Source of the DNA: Leptospira haakeii
Lineage (GTDB): Bacteria; Spirochaetota; Leptospiria; Leptospirales; Leptospiraceae
DNA length: 64,000 bases
Reading direction: 5' to 3'
Assembly (NCBI RefSeq): GCF_002812045.1
Contig: NZ_NPEG01000004.1
Location: 62,001-126,000 of the forward strand
Part shown: one piece after another, positions 1 to 8,900 of the stretch
How the letters are laid out: each line of letters starts with the position of its first letter
Numbering within the stretch: the first letter of the stretch is position 1
The notes under the pieces: model-generated
The model's input: only the letters and a program-made list of their open reading frames with translations
What the model was told of the DNA's origin: nothing
Databases searched by the model: none
Made by a program: the position numbers and the translations under genes

Positions 1-53
1 TATCTAATCGATCTAAATGCATGATCTTTCAGATACAGACTAAAGTCGAAAGG

Positions 54-85
54 AAAACCCGGCACTAAGGCCGGGTTTTTTATTA
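54..85 (+). terminator. Rho-independent terminator of a gene left of the window
   Basis: A perfect 10-bp stem (54-63 with 70-79, core ACCCGGC/GCCGGGT) closes a 6-nt loop and runs into a T-rich tract on the + strand. It lies upstream of the DMT transporter gene, so it most likely ends transcription of a + strand gene outside the window. Bases 1-53 show no gene. Confidence 0.85.
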
Positions 86-137
86 TACTCCTCTTCAAAG
101 ATAGAACAAAAAAACTGGTAATGAGGCAGAACTAGGA

Positions 138-1070
138 ATGTTCCAAAATCAATCTATAAAATTCTTTATCCTACTCGTGATTGCTATGGTGAGCTGGGGA
201 TTCGCTTGGCCTTCTGCAAAATCAATCGTGGGGACAGAACCTCCGATCGTAATTGTGTTCTGGAGATTTTTAGCCACAGCACTTTCTTTAGTTCCAGTAT
301 TGATCTTGAGAAAAGAATCCATTGCCTTACCTGATAAAAAAGGATTACTACAAGTTGCGATAGGCGCTGTATTATATACAATATACAATCAATTCTTCCT
401 ATTAGGACTTAGCCAAGGTTTGGCCGGAGCCGGTGGAGTATTGGTTACTACAATGAATCCGATCTTCACTTATATTTTGGTTCATACATTCCAAAGAAAA
501 CTTCCTTCCGGAAAAGAATTTATAGGTTTATTGATAGGGTTAACGGGCGGGTTCTTGCTCTTGAAAATTTGGGAAGGAGATTGGACTCTACTCTTCCAAT
601 CAGGGAATGTTTACTTTCTACTCTGTGCATTTAGTTGGGCAATTCTAAGTATGAATAGCCATAGCACGGGGCAAAGAATGTCTCCGATGGTGTACAGCTT
701 TTACGTGTTCAGTATCGGAACGGTGCTGGATCTATTTCTTGCATTCCCATATGATCTAGGCGGAGTAATGGATAATAATTGGAATTTCTGGGTCCAACTA
801 CTTTATCTTTCCGTAATATCTACGACTTTCGGGACCACTGTATATTTTTATGCATCCAGTAGATTGGGATCCAGAACTGCGAGTTCCTTTATATTCTTAG
901 TTCCTGTGACCGCACTTTTGGGGAGTTGGATCTTTTTGGGAGAAGAACCTAAATTGAGTACATTGCTCGGTGGAATATTTGCGATCTCCTCTGTGGTCAT
1001 ACTGAATAGAACTCAGGGAAAAAAAGAAGAAGTTTTATCAACAGAAGAAGAACTAGACGTTCCGAATTAA
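138..1070 (+). CDS. DMT-superfamily (EamA) inner-membrane transporter
   Basis: This 310-residue protein is almost wholly hydrophobic, with about ten membrane segments arranged as two EamA repeats, the normal size and layout of drug/metabolite exporters. The first repeat shows the family's early Trp-Gly-Phe-Trp-Pro stretch in helix 1 (about residues 20-26), and the second repeat has the typical Gly-Glu-Glu-Pro motif near residue 270. The C-terminus is a short charged, Glu-rich cytoplasmic tail. The family moves small metabolites or drugs across the inner membrane, and the substrate cannot be told from sequence. It converges with the small gene on the other strand, overlapping it by 4 bp. A terminator lies just upstream, so it probably has its own promoter within 86-137. 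Confidence 0.85.
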   Translation: MFQNQSIKFFILLVIAMVSWGFAWPSAKSIVGTEPPIVIVFWRFLATALSLVPVLILRKESIALPDKKGLLQVAIGAVLYTIYNQFFLLGLSQGLAGAGGVLVTTMNPIFTYILVHTFQRKLPSGKEFIGLLIGLTGGFLLLKIWEGDWTLLFQSGNVYFLLCAFSWAILSMNSHSTGQRMSPMVYSFYVFSIGTVLDLFLAFPYDLGGVMDNNWNFWVQLLYLSVISTTFGTTVYFYASSRLGSRTASSFIFLVPVTALLGSWIFLGEEPKLSTLLGGIFAISSVVILNRTQGKKEEVLSTEEELDVPN

Positions 1071-1288
1071 CCCCAGTTACTTTTATAAAAATGTCTGCCT
1101 TTAGGAGCCACCTGGAAACCTTCCGGGTGCTCCACTATCAGACTCGCCTCTTTCAAATCTTCTAAATGAGGTCTCAGATTCCATTCGGTAAGAGAAGTGT
1201 TCAGTTCTAAATCCCGTATAGTAAGAAATCCTCCTTCGGAAGATGCCCTATAAATATCTTGCAGGATTTGATTTTCAATACCACTCAT
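1067..1288 (-). CDS. Small winged-helix-like protein next to EAL gene
   Basis: This 73-residue protein is not a recognised named family. Its pattern is that of a compact winged helix-turn-helix domain: a first helix (residues 4-16), a helix-turn-helix-like stretch (about 22-48), then a short beta wing around residues 50-64 ending in a basic segment. It starts 12 bp downstream of the EAL-domain gene on the same strand, so the two probably form an operon. It may be a DNA-binding regulator or a protein partner of the EAL protein; both are inference. Its end overlaps the DMT transporter gene by 4 bp in convergent orientation. Confidence 0.6.
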   Translation of the reverse strand: MSGIENQILQDIYRASSEGGFLTIRDLELNTSLTEWNLRPHLEDLKEASLIVEHPEGFQVAPKGRHFYKSNWG

Positions 1289-1300
1289 TGAAACCGTTTT

Positions 1301-2515
1301 TTAGTACAGGCGAGGAGCGGTCACGTCTAAAAATACATAAGCGCCAGATCCCACTTCTCTGCTAAAAACGATCAGATCTTTTACCGCATCGCTATCAAAA
1401 TATCGTTCGCTCATTCCCCAATCATCAGGCTTTCTCATAGAATCTCTAAGTTGCCTATAAAAATAAGGAAGATAAGACCAATTTTTACCGATCCCATGGC
1501 TTGTTTCCCTGAATGAATCCTCACCGGTTCTCATATAATAGGGAGATAATTGAGTTCCTTTAGAATCAGTGATATAAACCCTATGGATCTCTTTAGAAGA
1601 TTGGAAAACGGTATAAGCATCGATCAGATATCGATTAGCTATTTGTAATATAGGGAAAGGGTTCAGAAGTTCCCCTAAAGTCAGTCTGATCTTATTCTCA
1701 AAACTCAACTCTTGTTTAAGTGCTTCCATCTTTTTTTGATGAAAAAATTTCACCATTTCTTTGATAGATAAAGAAGGTTCCTTGCCCGTAGAAAGTTCTG
1801 CCCCAGGTCTTAAAAGTAAAAATCCCTGCAAGAATCTGGCTCCACCTTCTAAGGCGAAGTATAATTCTTCCTGGGTTTCTAGACCTTCATATAGAACAGA
1901 AGCTCCTAAGGAGAATGCAAGATCTCGTATATGTTCTAATACTTTTCGGACCGATGGAGAACGAGAAGATGCTCTGATTAATCTTAGATCTAATTTTAAA
2001 AAGTCCGGACGGAGAAGTCCTACTCTTTCTATACCGGAAGCCTCCGATCCTAAATCGTCCAATGCGATCTTAAATCCGTACGCGCGGAGAAGGTCCACTG
2101 CAATTCTTAATGAGTCTAGACTTCCCGAAAATTCCTCTTCAGTGACTTCTAAAATAATACGATTCGGCTCTATTCCATATTCTCTGGCTAAACGTAATAA
2201 TCTAAAGGAATCAATTCTTTCATTCTCCAATTCCCTATAAAGTCGATTTGGGGAAATGTTCAGAAATAATTTGGATTGGTCCGGATGAATTTTAAGTTTT
2301 TCTAATGCTTTTCTCCAGAGGCCTTCTTCTAAATCCCCTAATTCAGAATCCGAAAGACCGGTTTCGGCAGAGAATAAATAACCGGCAGAAACAATACCAT
2401 CTGCAGTTTTTTTGCGAGCCAAAACCTCGTGAGCGAAAATTTGCCCATCTTCTACTGACAAGATCGGCTGAAAGAAAGGTAAAATCTCAGTTTCTTTACC
2501 GATTACTTGCTCCAT
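1301..2515 (-). CDS. EAL-domain protein, probable c-di-GMP phosphodiesterase or receptor
   Basis: This 404-residue protein has an EAL domain over about residues 10-245 and an unrecognised C-terminal domain (about 260-404), possibly sensory. The residues expected for c-di-GMP hydrolysis can largely be seen. The signature reads Glu-Val-Leu, followed by the metal-binding Asn in LFLNIS, Glu in ILEVTEE, the Asp pair in LDDLG (usually DDFG), Lys in LKLDL, Glu in YEGLE and the final Gln-Gly-Phe. It is therefore probably able to bind, and plausibly hydrolyse, c-di-GMP, although the DDFG to DDLG change affects the loop that governs dimer-coupled activity. No Shine-Dalgarno is visible, because a palindrome occupies the 14 bases just before the ATG. 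Confidence 0.85.
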   Translation of the reverse strand: MEQVIGKETEILPFFQPILSVEDGQIFAHEVLARKKTADGIVSAGYLFSAETGLSDSELGDLEEGLWRKALEKLKIHPDQSKLFLNISPNRLYRELENERIDSFRLLRLAREYGIEPNRIILEVTEEEFSGSLDSLRIAVDLLRAYGFKIALDDLGSEASGIERVGLLRPDFLKLDLRLIRASSRSPSVRKVLEHIRDLAFSLGASVLYEGLETQEELYFALEGGARFLQGFLLLRPGAELSTGKEPSLSIKEMVKFFHQKKMEALKQELSFENKIRLTLGELLNPFPILQIANRYLIDAYTVFQSSKEIHRVYITDSKGTQLSPYYMRTGEDSFRETSHGIGKNWSYLPYFYRQLRDSMRKPDDWGMSERYFDSDAVKDLIVFSREVGSGAYVFLDVTAPRLY

Positions 2516-2516
2516 A

Positions 2517-2551
2517 TTCGTTATATCGAATGAAGCATTTGTTATATCAAA
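2517..2551. promoter_or_regulatory. Two tandem 14-bp palindromes at the EAL gene start
   Basis: TTCGTTATATCGAA (2517-2530) and TTTGTTATATCAAA (2538-2551) are near-identical palindromes whose differences compensate, so the outer arms keep their symmetry. Their centres are 21 bp apart, two helical turns. The first lies 1 bp upstream of the EAL start codon and covers the ribosome-binding position. A shorter third copy may lie at 2557-2568. This pattern suggests a tandem operator for a dimeric regulator. No regulator is identified. Confidence 0.5.
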
Positions 2552-2635
2552 TGGAATCTGTTGTCGAATGCTATTTTGACTAGAAATTGTTTAATATAAT
2601 TAAATATATTTAATATAAGTAAAGTTTGGATCCAA

Positions 2636-3346
2636 TCATGGGCTTGGCGCAGTATTATAGTGAAGAGAATATTCTATGATCTCGGTAAATACTTTTTCAT
2701 CGGAGATCGCAAAAGTGGGACCCCAAAAAATAAAAGGCCATCCGAACCAATGTTTGATTTCAGTTGAAGGGATATGTATTTGTTCGACTCGATTTTTTAG
2801 ATCTGTTCTTGAAATTTCCATATTCCATTCTTCCTTAAAAAATCCGGGAAACACTAAAAGAGAAAAGGAAGATAGATATAAGGACCAATGTATTTTACGA
2901 GGAAACCCACCGATTTTGACGGTTAGCGTGGAGGAATAATTTTGGTCGTCTGACGGGTCCGGTGAATTGTAAAAACAATTCAAATTTTTTTTGGCCTTAC
3001 ATAACTCCGTTGAAATGTTTGAGATTTGTTCTATAAACCATTTCTTTCTAGGTGGGTAATACTTAAATACGGAACTTACTTCGCTTCCGGCTGCAAAATC
3101 TGCCGGCATCCAGTCCTTTATCCAAGATTTGCAACTGTTTGTATTACCATTACAATTCGGAGATTTATCTTCCTTCTTACAAAGCTCTATACATCGATCT
3201 CCTGCTAAGAAAACCTGCAGTCTCACTGGCTTTATCGAATCGATTTGAATCTGTTTCGGGGTTGTAGGTAAGGACGTCATGGATCTATAAATACATCCAT
3301 AACTAGAAAATATGATGGTAAGAAAAAAAAGGGATCGAATTACCAT
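2636..3346 (-). CDS. Putative lipoprotein, unrecognised family
   Basis: This 236-residue protein is not recognised. It opens with a hydrophobic signal sequence ending in a lipobox-like Ser-Ser-Tyr-Gly-Cys, so Cys18 is a likely lipidation site. The mature part holds a Cys-rich patch (about residues 50-75, five cysteines with a Lys-rich linker), a further Cys pair near 118-127, and two hydrophobic stretches (about 155-170 and 200-215) that could be membrane-associated. It is separated from the next exported protein gene (ending at 3406) by only 59 bp, and both read leftwards. Together with the gene at 4490-5611 these three form a block of unknown exported proteins. Confidence 0.6.
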   Translation of the reverse strand: MVIRSLFFLTIIFSSYGCIYRSMTSLPTTPKQIQIDSIKPVRLQVFLAGDRCIELCKKEDKSPNCNGNTNSCKSWIKDWMPADFAAGSEVSSVFKYYPPRKKWFIEQISNISTELCKAKKNLNCFYNSPDPSDDQNYSSTLTVKIGGFPRKIHWSLYLSSFSLLVFPGFFKEEWNMEISRTDLKNRVEQIHIPSTEIKHWFGWPFIFWGPTFAISDEKVFTEIIEYSLHYNTAPSP

Positions 3347-3405
3347 GATGCTTATTCTATATAATTCGAATCCCTTTCTTTTTGCTATTAAGATTAAATA
3401 CCGAT

Positions 3406-4404
3406 TTAATTCGGTTTTTTATTTTTTCCTTTTGGCACTATGAGTTGTATATCCTGATTTTCGGTTTCTATTATTTTCTCCGGTTCAGGGAAAGCGTTCC
3501 GGAATTCGCCTATTTGTTTTTCATTATATCTGTCTGCGGCATTGATCACCCGATATAAATGATCTTCTTGCTCTCTATTAAAATGAATTGAATTCGTTGT
3601 AGCGAAATCGTCCCCCATAAAATCGACAAAAAAGAGACCCGCAAAGAAATCTGCTATTTCTGTATAATGGAGTTCTACTTCGGCTCCGATCAAAACAAAT
3701 CCTACTTTACCGCCGTTACTCCAATAGTCCCGATAATTTATATAAAGAGGATTGTTTGGCATATGTACGAAGAAACCGTTCCAAGTACCTGCATAGGCTC
3801 TTCTTCCAGTTCCTATCCTTCTTCCATGAATTGCAGCTCCCCCGAAACCTAAAAATGCATATTCGGCGGAAGATTCTTCCGAAATTCCTAGGTTTCTTTT
3901 TTGCGACCAACCGAAGGATACAGTTCTTCCTGCGTATAAAGTTGTTTGGATCGCGCGGGTATTCCAGCTACTTACACCGATTTGAGGGCCGACAGATATA
4001 TTTAAACTAAATATATCTAATAAATCTAATAGACGATCTGGAATGTACCAGGCTAGTCTCTCGAAAAAGCCACTCTCTTCGGGAGATCTTTTGGAAAAGC
4101 CTTGACCGAGTGCATTATCATATTTGGTCCTTCTTTGCCAAACTTCAGGTAATTTTTCCCAGAGAATTTCCGCTTTCGCATTTTCCGGATACATCCTAAA
4201 GACTGCTCGCAAGGATTCCGAAGCTTCTCCATATTTTTTTTCTTGGATGAGACGTTCCGCGTCGTTTAATAAATATTTAACGGATTCATTTACTTCCTTA
4301 TACGCCGGGGCAGATGCGCAATTTAGGACCGAGACATTTAAACAAAATAATATTAGCATTCCAAAATATATTTTAAAGTAAGATAATTTTTTTTCGAGAC
4401 TCAT
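3406..4404 (-). CDS. Putative lipoprotein with N-terminal repeat-like helices, unrecognised
   Basis: The ATG at 4404 is preferred over an in-frame codon at 4470 because it places a signal peptide at the N-terminus and has a purine-rich AGGAGA stretch upstream. The resulting protein has about 332 residues. The signal ends in Val-Leu-Asn-Cys, a good lipobox for spirochaetes. Residues about 40-90 resemble a tetratricopeptide-like helical pair. The rest is Gly- and aromatic-rich and could be beta structure. The extreme C-terminus is basic. No family or function is recognised. It sits between two other unknown exported proteins on the same strand. Confidence 0.6.
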   Translation of the reverse strand: MSLEKKLSYFKIYFGMLILFCLNVSVLNCASAPAYKEVNESVKYLLNDAERLIQEKKYGEASESLRAVFRMYPENAKAEILWEKLPEVWQRRTKYDNALGQGFSKRSPEESGFFERLAWYIPDRLLDLLDIFSLNISVGPQIGVSSWNTRAIQTTLYAGRTVSFGWSQKRNLGISEESSAEYAFLGFGGAAIHGRRIGTGRRAYAGTWNGFFVHMPNNPLYINYRDYWSNGGKVGFVLIGAEVELHYTEIADFFAGLFFVDFMGDDFATTNSIHFNREQEDHLYRVINAADRYNEKQIGEFRNAFPEPEKIIETENQDIQLIVPKGKNKKPN

Positions 4405-4489
4405 CTTGTTCTCTTTCTCCTGGAATTTTGGGAAACTTTCCGGCAATTCATTAAATTTTCTTGGTTCCAAAATTTATACGACTCCGTTC

Positions 4490-5611
4490 TTAATATTTGT
4501 ATCCGAATTCGATTCCGAATTGAGATCTTGTGTCTCTGGAATTCGGGAAAGGACCCATAGGCGGAGACGCTAAAGCCCATATAAGCAGAGAGATATCGTT
4601 TGTTGAAAGTATGCTCGAGGAGGATGGTACGTCAGCATCCTTAACTTTTTGTGTAGAATCTTGGTATGCGAATGAGACCCTAAAAAAGGAAATTTCGTTA
4701 ATATAATACTTATATCCTAAGGCAGCTCGAAATCCTTCTAATTCACTTTTTACGAGCCCGGTTGCTTTGGAAGCAATTGGTAAATATGTTCCCAAAGATG
4801 TTATGGTCATAGAGAGATATTGGTTTTCATACTTGGAATCGTTTCCGAAACTTTTAAAATATTCGAAACCGAAATCGAAGCTCGATAATGGGGATAGATT
4901 GAGTTTATAATTCAATCCGATCACTGCATTTCCAAAAGTTTCCGACAATTTGATCTTCTCTTGGTCTATGGCATCTATTCCGGAATAGGGTGCTCCGTTG
5001 GAAACTCCGACATACGGATAAGGTTTTGAAGAAGTGCTGAATGTATTTCCATAGGCTTCTATACCTATACGAAAAGCAAAATTCTCTAAATATTTGTTTG
5101 AGGAGTTTTCGAAAAAGAAAAAATCCGTCAAAAAAGCAACCCTGGATGTAATCAGCTTATTATTTGAATAAGTTTTGAAAGACATATCGGTTATACTTAC
5201 AGGAGAACCGGAAAACGGCTGAAAATTTAAGGTTGCTAAGTCGTTTAGGTGATTGCTTCCGGAGTGTAAGTTTGCATAGGACATGAAATAATTTGTCCTA
5301 ATAAAATTGCTATGTCTAATATCTGTTTCCCATTCTATTCCCTGTCCCTGGAAATTTGAAATATTAGGTTTTACGAATTCGTTTGAGCCTGAATTTACTT
5401 GGTTCATTGCCCTGATATTTATAAGACTCATCGCATTATTTGCTGTAGCCGAGTTTACCGAAACGTTTGTAATCCTAATTTTAGAAAGAGTGTAGCCTTC
5501 CACCGTTTGATCCGTGTCTTTAGAATATACAGAAGAATTTAGTAAAAATACGCAAAGTAAGATCCAACAATTAATATATCTCAAAAGAAATACCTCGACT
5601 TGCTTTATCAA
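4490..5611 (-). CDS. Putative outer-membrane beta-barrel protein, unrecognised
   Basis: This 373-residue protein begins with a signal peptide (hydrophobic residues about 14-30 ending in Ser-Ser-Val-Tyr-Ser-Lys). The mature chain is made of alternating hydrophobic/polar strands rich in Tyr, Phe, Ser and Asn, and the last residue is an aromatic-aliphatic strand end (Phe-Gly-Tyr-Lys-Tyr), as is usual for outer-membrane barrels. No named family is recognised. It is the first gene of a leftward block of three exported proteins. It may be a porin-like or surface protein, but this rests on composition only. Confidence 0.55.
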   Translation of the reverse strand: MIKQVEVFLLRYINCWILLCVFLLNSSVYSKDTDQTVEGYTLSKIRITNVSVNSATANNAMSLINIRAMNQVNSGSNEFVKPNISNFQGQGIEWETDIRHSNFIRTNYFMSYANLHSGSNHLNDLATLNFQPFSGSPVSITDMSFKTYSNNKLITSRVAFLTDFFFFENSSNKYLENFAFRIGIEAYGNTFSTSSKPYPYVGVSNGAPYSGIDAIDQEKIKLSETFGNAVIGLNYKLNLSPLSSFDFGFEYFKSFGNDSKYENQYLSMTITSLGTYLPIASKATGLVKSELEGFRAALGYKYYINEISFFRVSFAYQDSTQKVKDADVPSSSSILSTNDISLLIWALASPPMGPFPNSRDTRSQFGIEFGYKY

Positions 5612-5933
5612 AAGCGAATGACGTTTGGGTTAATTAGGATTAAATTCAGAACCCGGTTTTTATCTCAATTATTTATGTAAAAAGTAATGCAAAAAAATTG
5701 AATATGCTCCCGCCTATTGCGATTTATGCGCACTTAAACTTAGGATCTATAATATCTATAGGTTTGGTTTATCTCAAACGGGGTATGCGGATTTACAGAG
5801 TTTAATAAAGTTTAAATGAAAAATTTGCAGGATATTCGCGAGCTTCCTTCGAAAAAAGACAAGTTATGTGTCTGTTTTTATTATCCAATTTATAGAATAT
5901 AAAAAAAGATTTATGAAAAGATCTGGAGCATTC
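5612..5933. other. Intergenic region between divergent exported-protein genes
   Basis: About 320 bp of AT-rich sequence separate the leftward barrel gene from the rightward giant lipoprotein gene, so promoters for both are expected here. A TATAAT at 5748-5753 is a candidate minus-10 box for the + strand, with only a weak TTATGC about 18 bp upstream. A short direct repeat AGTTTAA occurs at 5799 and again about 10 bp later. No RNA gene or riboswitch was recognised. Confidence 0.3.
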
Positions 5934-8900
5934 ATGAAAATTCGATCGTTATGCCTATTGTTAATCGGAACTTTTTCGATTTCTTGTTCGGGAGCATGGG
6001 ATTTATTTAAGAAAGAAGATAAATTTCCTCTTCCAATACTCGCAAGTTTCGCGCCCTCTGTGCAATTGCCTGAGGAGATAAATTCAAGTAGTTTGAGAAT
6101 TTCGGAAAGACCTCAGAGTGAGACTCCTACTTTGATAGGAAAAAATTCCGTACCGATCGGTAATGTACATGATATTTATCTGGAATTCAAAGATAAGAAT
6201 GGGGATTTGATTTCGACTTTAGGTAAAAGATTTCATTTTAAAAAAGCTGCCACGCTAAAATATAAGGTGGATCGAAATACACTTCGCAGCTCAGGCCTTT
6301 CCGAAGAATTTGCGATATTCTACCAAGATCATGTAACAAAAAAATGGATACTAGTACCCGGTCATGTTTGGGATGCGGAAACTTCCACAATAACCGTTAC
6401 TACAGATCATTTTACTCCTTTCATTTTGACCGCAATGCCCTTAGCAAGCCCCTCCGGTCTTCCTGTTCCGCCAGCTTGTATCGCTGCGGATAGCTCTAGC
6501 TTGGATCTCCAAGGTGTTTTAGATGATAGTTCAGTATCTCAAGCTAAATTTAGTTTAATCGGAGAAGGTTTTCAATATTATCAAGACCGTGTTTATACAG
6601 TTAAGACGAACGAGGGAGCTTTTAGAGAATTAGGTTTCGAAGGAGCACTCGGAATATCAACCTGCCAGGGCGGGGCAGGAGGTTGTGGAAGCGCGGCAAT
6701 TCACAAAAATTTCCAAGGAAATGAATATATATCCTTCAACGCGCCCAAGAATCTTGAAGTATATATATTGTATGATACTAGAGGAGGTGCAACTCCTTCG
6801 GATACTTCTCAGGATGCGGATTGGCTTAATTCAGATTATATTCTTTTAAATGGAAAATATGTATTTACTACGGACACAGGATTGGATCCGGATCTTGTTC
6901 CTGGTGCTTCCGGGTATAAAGTATATAAGAGTAATAGAATATACTTGGCGGGAGAAAGAGTGGTACTTCCCGGCAATAAAAGGGGGACTATAGCCGGAGG
7001 AATTCAATCTACATACTGGGTGATCATCAAACCGGCTGGGTCGCAAGGGTTCTTATCTCCTGCTTCTTCCTTATGTTCTATTCCTCCTGCGAATATTCCT
7101 CCTTCTGTAACAGGTTTAAAAGTTTTTCCAGGTAGCGACAGGATTTTATTACATTGGGATAATCCACAAGACCCTGCTTTAAAGAACGTATTGATTCGTC
7201 GTTCTCAAACTCTGGCGCCAGCAAGTTTAGGAGCGGGAAATGCACCTGGGGGCTCGGAGCTTACAACGGAATCCTATTTGGATACCGGACTTTCTCCTAA
7301 TACTACTTACTATTATTCCGTTTTTGCTTTGAATGAAGATGGCGTTTATAATGGAGTCGCGAGTATCTCAACAAGTACCGGAACGGATACTGATGGAGAT
7401 GGATTATCGGATTTGGCAGAAGTTAGTTTTGATTTGAGCCAATACTTTCAATCGGGGGCTTCTTATTTTAGTAATCCTAACTCCGCAGATACTGATGGGG
7501 ATGGTGTTTCCGATGGAGATGAGATTACTGCGGGAGAGGATCCTGCAAATCCGGATAGAACTCCACCAAATCTTATTGTTATAAAGAAAGAATCTGCAAT
7601 TGGTTTAGAATACCAAAACAGCCATGTGGATATATTGCTGGAGGAAACTGCGACTCCTGAAGTTGTTAAATATTTTACCCAAGAAGCCACTCAGGATAAG
7701 CCCTTTACTGCGGTGCCTAATCCACCACATCCGTTTTCTAATTTATGGACTTTTCAGAAACCTACATACATTACAAGTGAGCCTAATAGAAAGGCTAAGT
7801 ATTTTGTCGTTTGGGGTAAGGACAAAGCGGGGAATATTAGTCCATTAGCAGGCGATAGTTTTATTTTCGCAAAAGATGTATTAGATCCCGATTTGGTTTT
7901 CGTTCGGAACAAGTCCGTCGGCGAGATAAATATTTTATCTATTTCTCCATCTGACGGAAAAATTTCAATCCGGCAGAAGATAGTGGGGAATTATGATTCG
8001 ATGGCCTTTTCTCCAAAAGAAAAAGATTATCTTTTCTTGAATCGAACGAATACTGCCCCATCTACGGATAGTTTAGAAATTTGGAAATACGATATATTTT
8101 CCGGGCAATACAGTTTACAGATTTCTTATCCTAGAACTGCGCCTTCCGTATCACATAAATCCGCGATAGATGTATCCGTGGATGGAAAAAAATTATACTT
8201 AATAACTGATCTTGGGCCTGAAGCTGGTGCTACTACATATATTGAATATAACTTTAACTCTTCCACTGGCGTATTAGCTGAAGCACAAAGAAAGGGAATG
8301 GGTAGCATAAAGCCAGATCAAATTCGCGTGGATTCCACAGGTAGGGAATTATTTATGCTGGCTGCTGCGGGGCTTTATAGGCTGTTGATTCCGGAGCTAA
8401 TCGCTGAAGGAACTTCAAATGCAAGGTATACGGACAATGAAACATATCTATCTTCTTATATTCAAGATATGAAATATTTCGGCCATTATGAAGATCCAGT
8501 ATTCCATATTTACGCAGACGCTTCGGATCCTGTTTCCGGGCAATTAAGAATGTTTCGTGATAAAGGAAATTTGAAAGAAAGGGCGAAAGTTGTTGATGTT
8601 CCGGCAGGATATAGAGCAAGAGCGGTTACAATGGCCGCTACTGAAAATGATCCGAATTCCTCTTTGAAAAAATTTTTTGTATTAACAAAGGCAAGTATGC
8701 CAGTTGAAAATAGGATCGTTAGAAGAACTCAAAGTACAATTCTGAGCGAGTTCACGTTATCCGAATTAGATGTGTCTTGGATAGATGTAGATCCTGGATA
8801 CAGATTTCTTTATGCGGCAACCCAGACTGGGGACTTTTTGACCTATGCGATTCTGCAAGGGCAAAATGGTGCTCCGAAATTTGTGCTGAAAGATAGGATA

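Noticed and set aside
2517..2551. LexA (SOS) boxes at the EAL gene
   Set aside because: The reported Leptospira SOS motif has TTTG and CAAA five bases apart; here the spacing is six and one copy has TTCG/CGAA.
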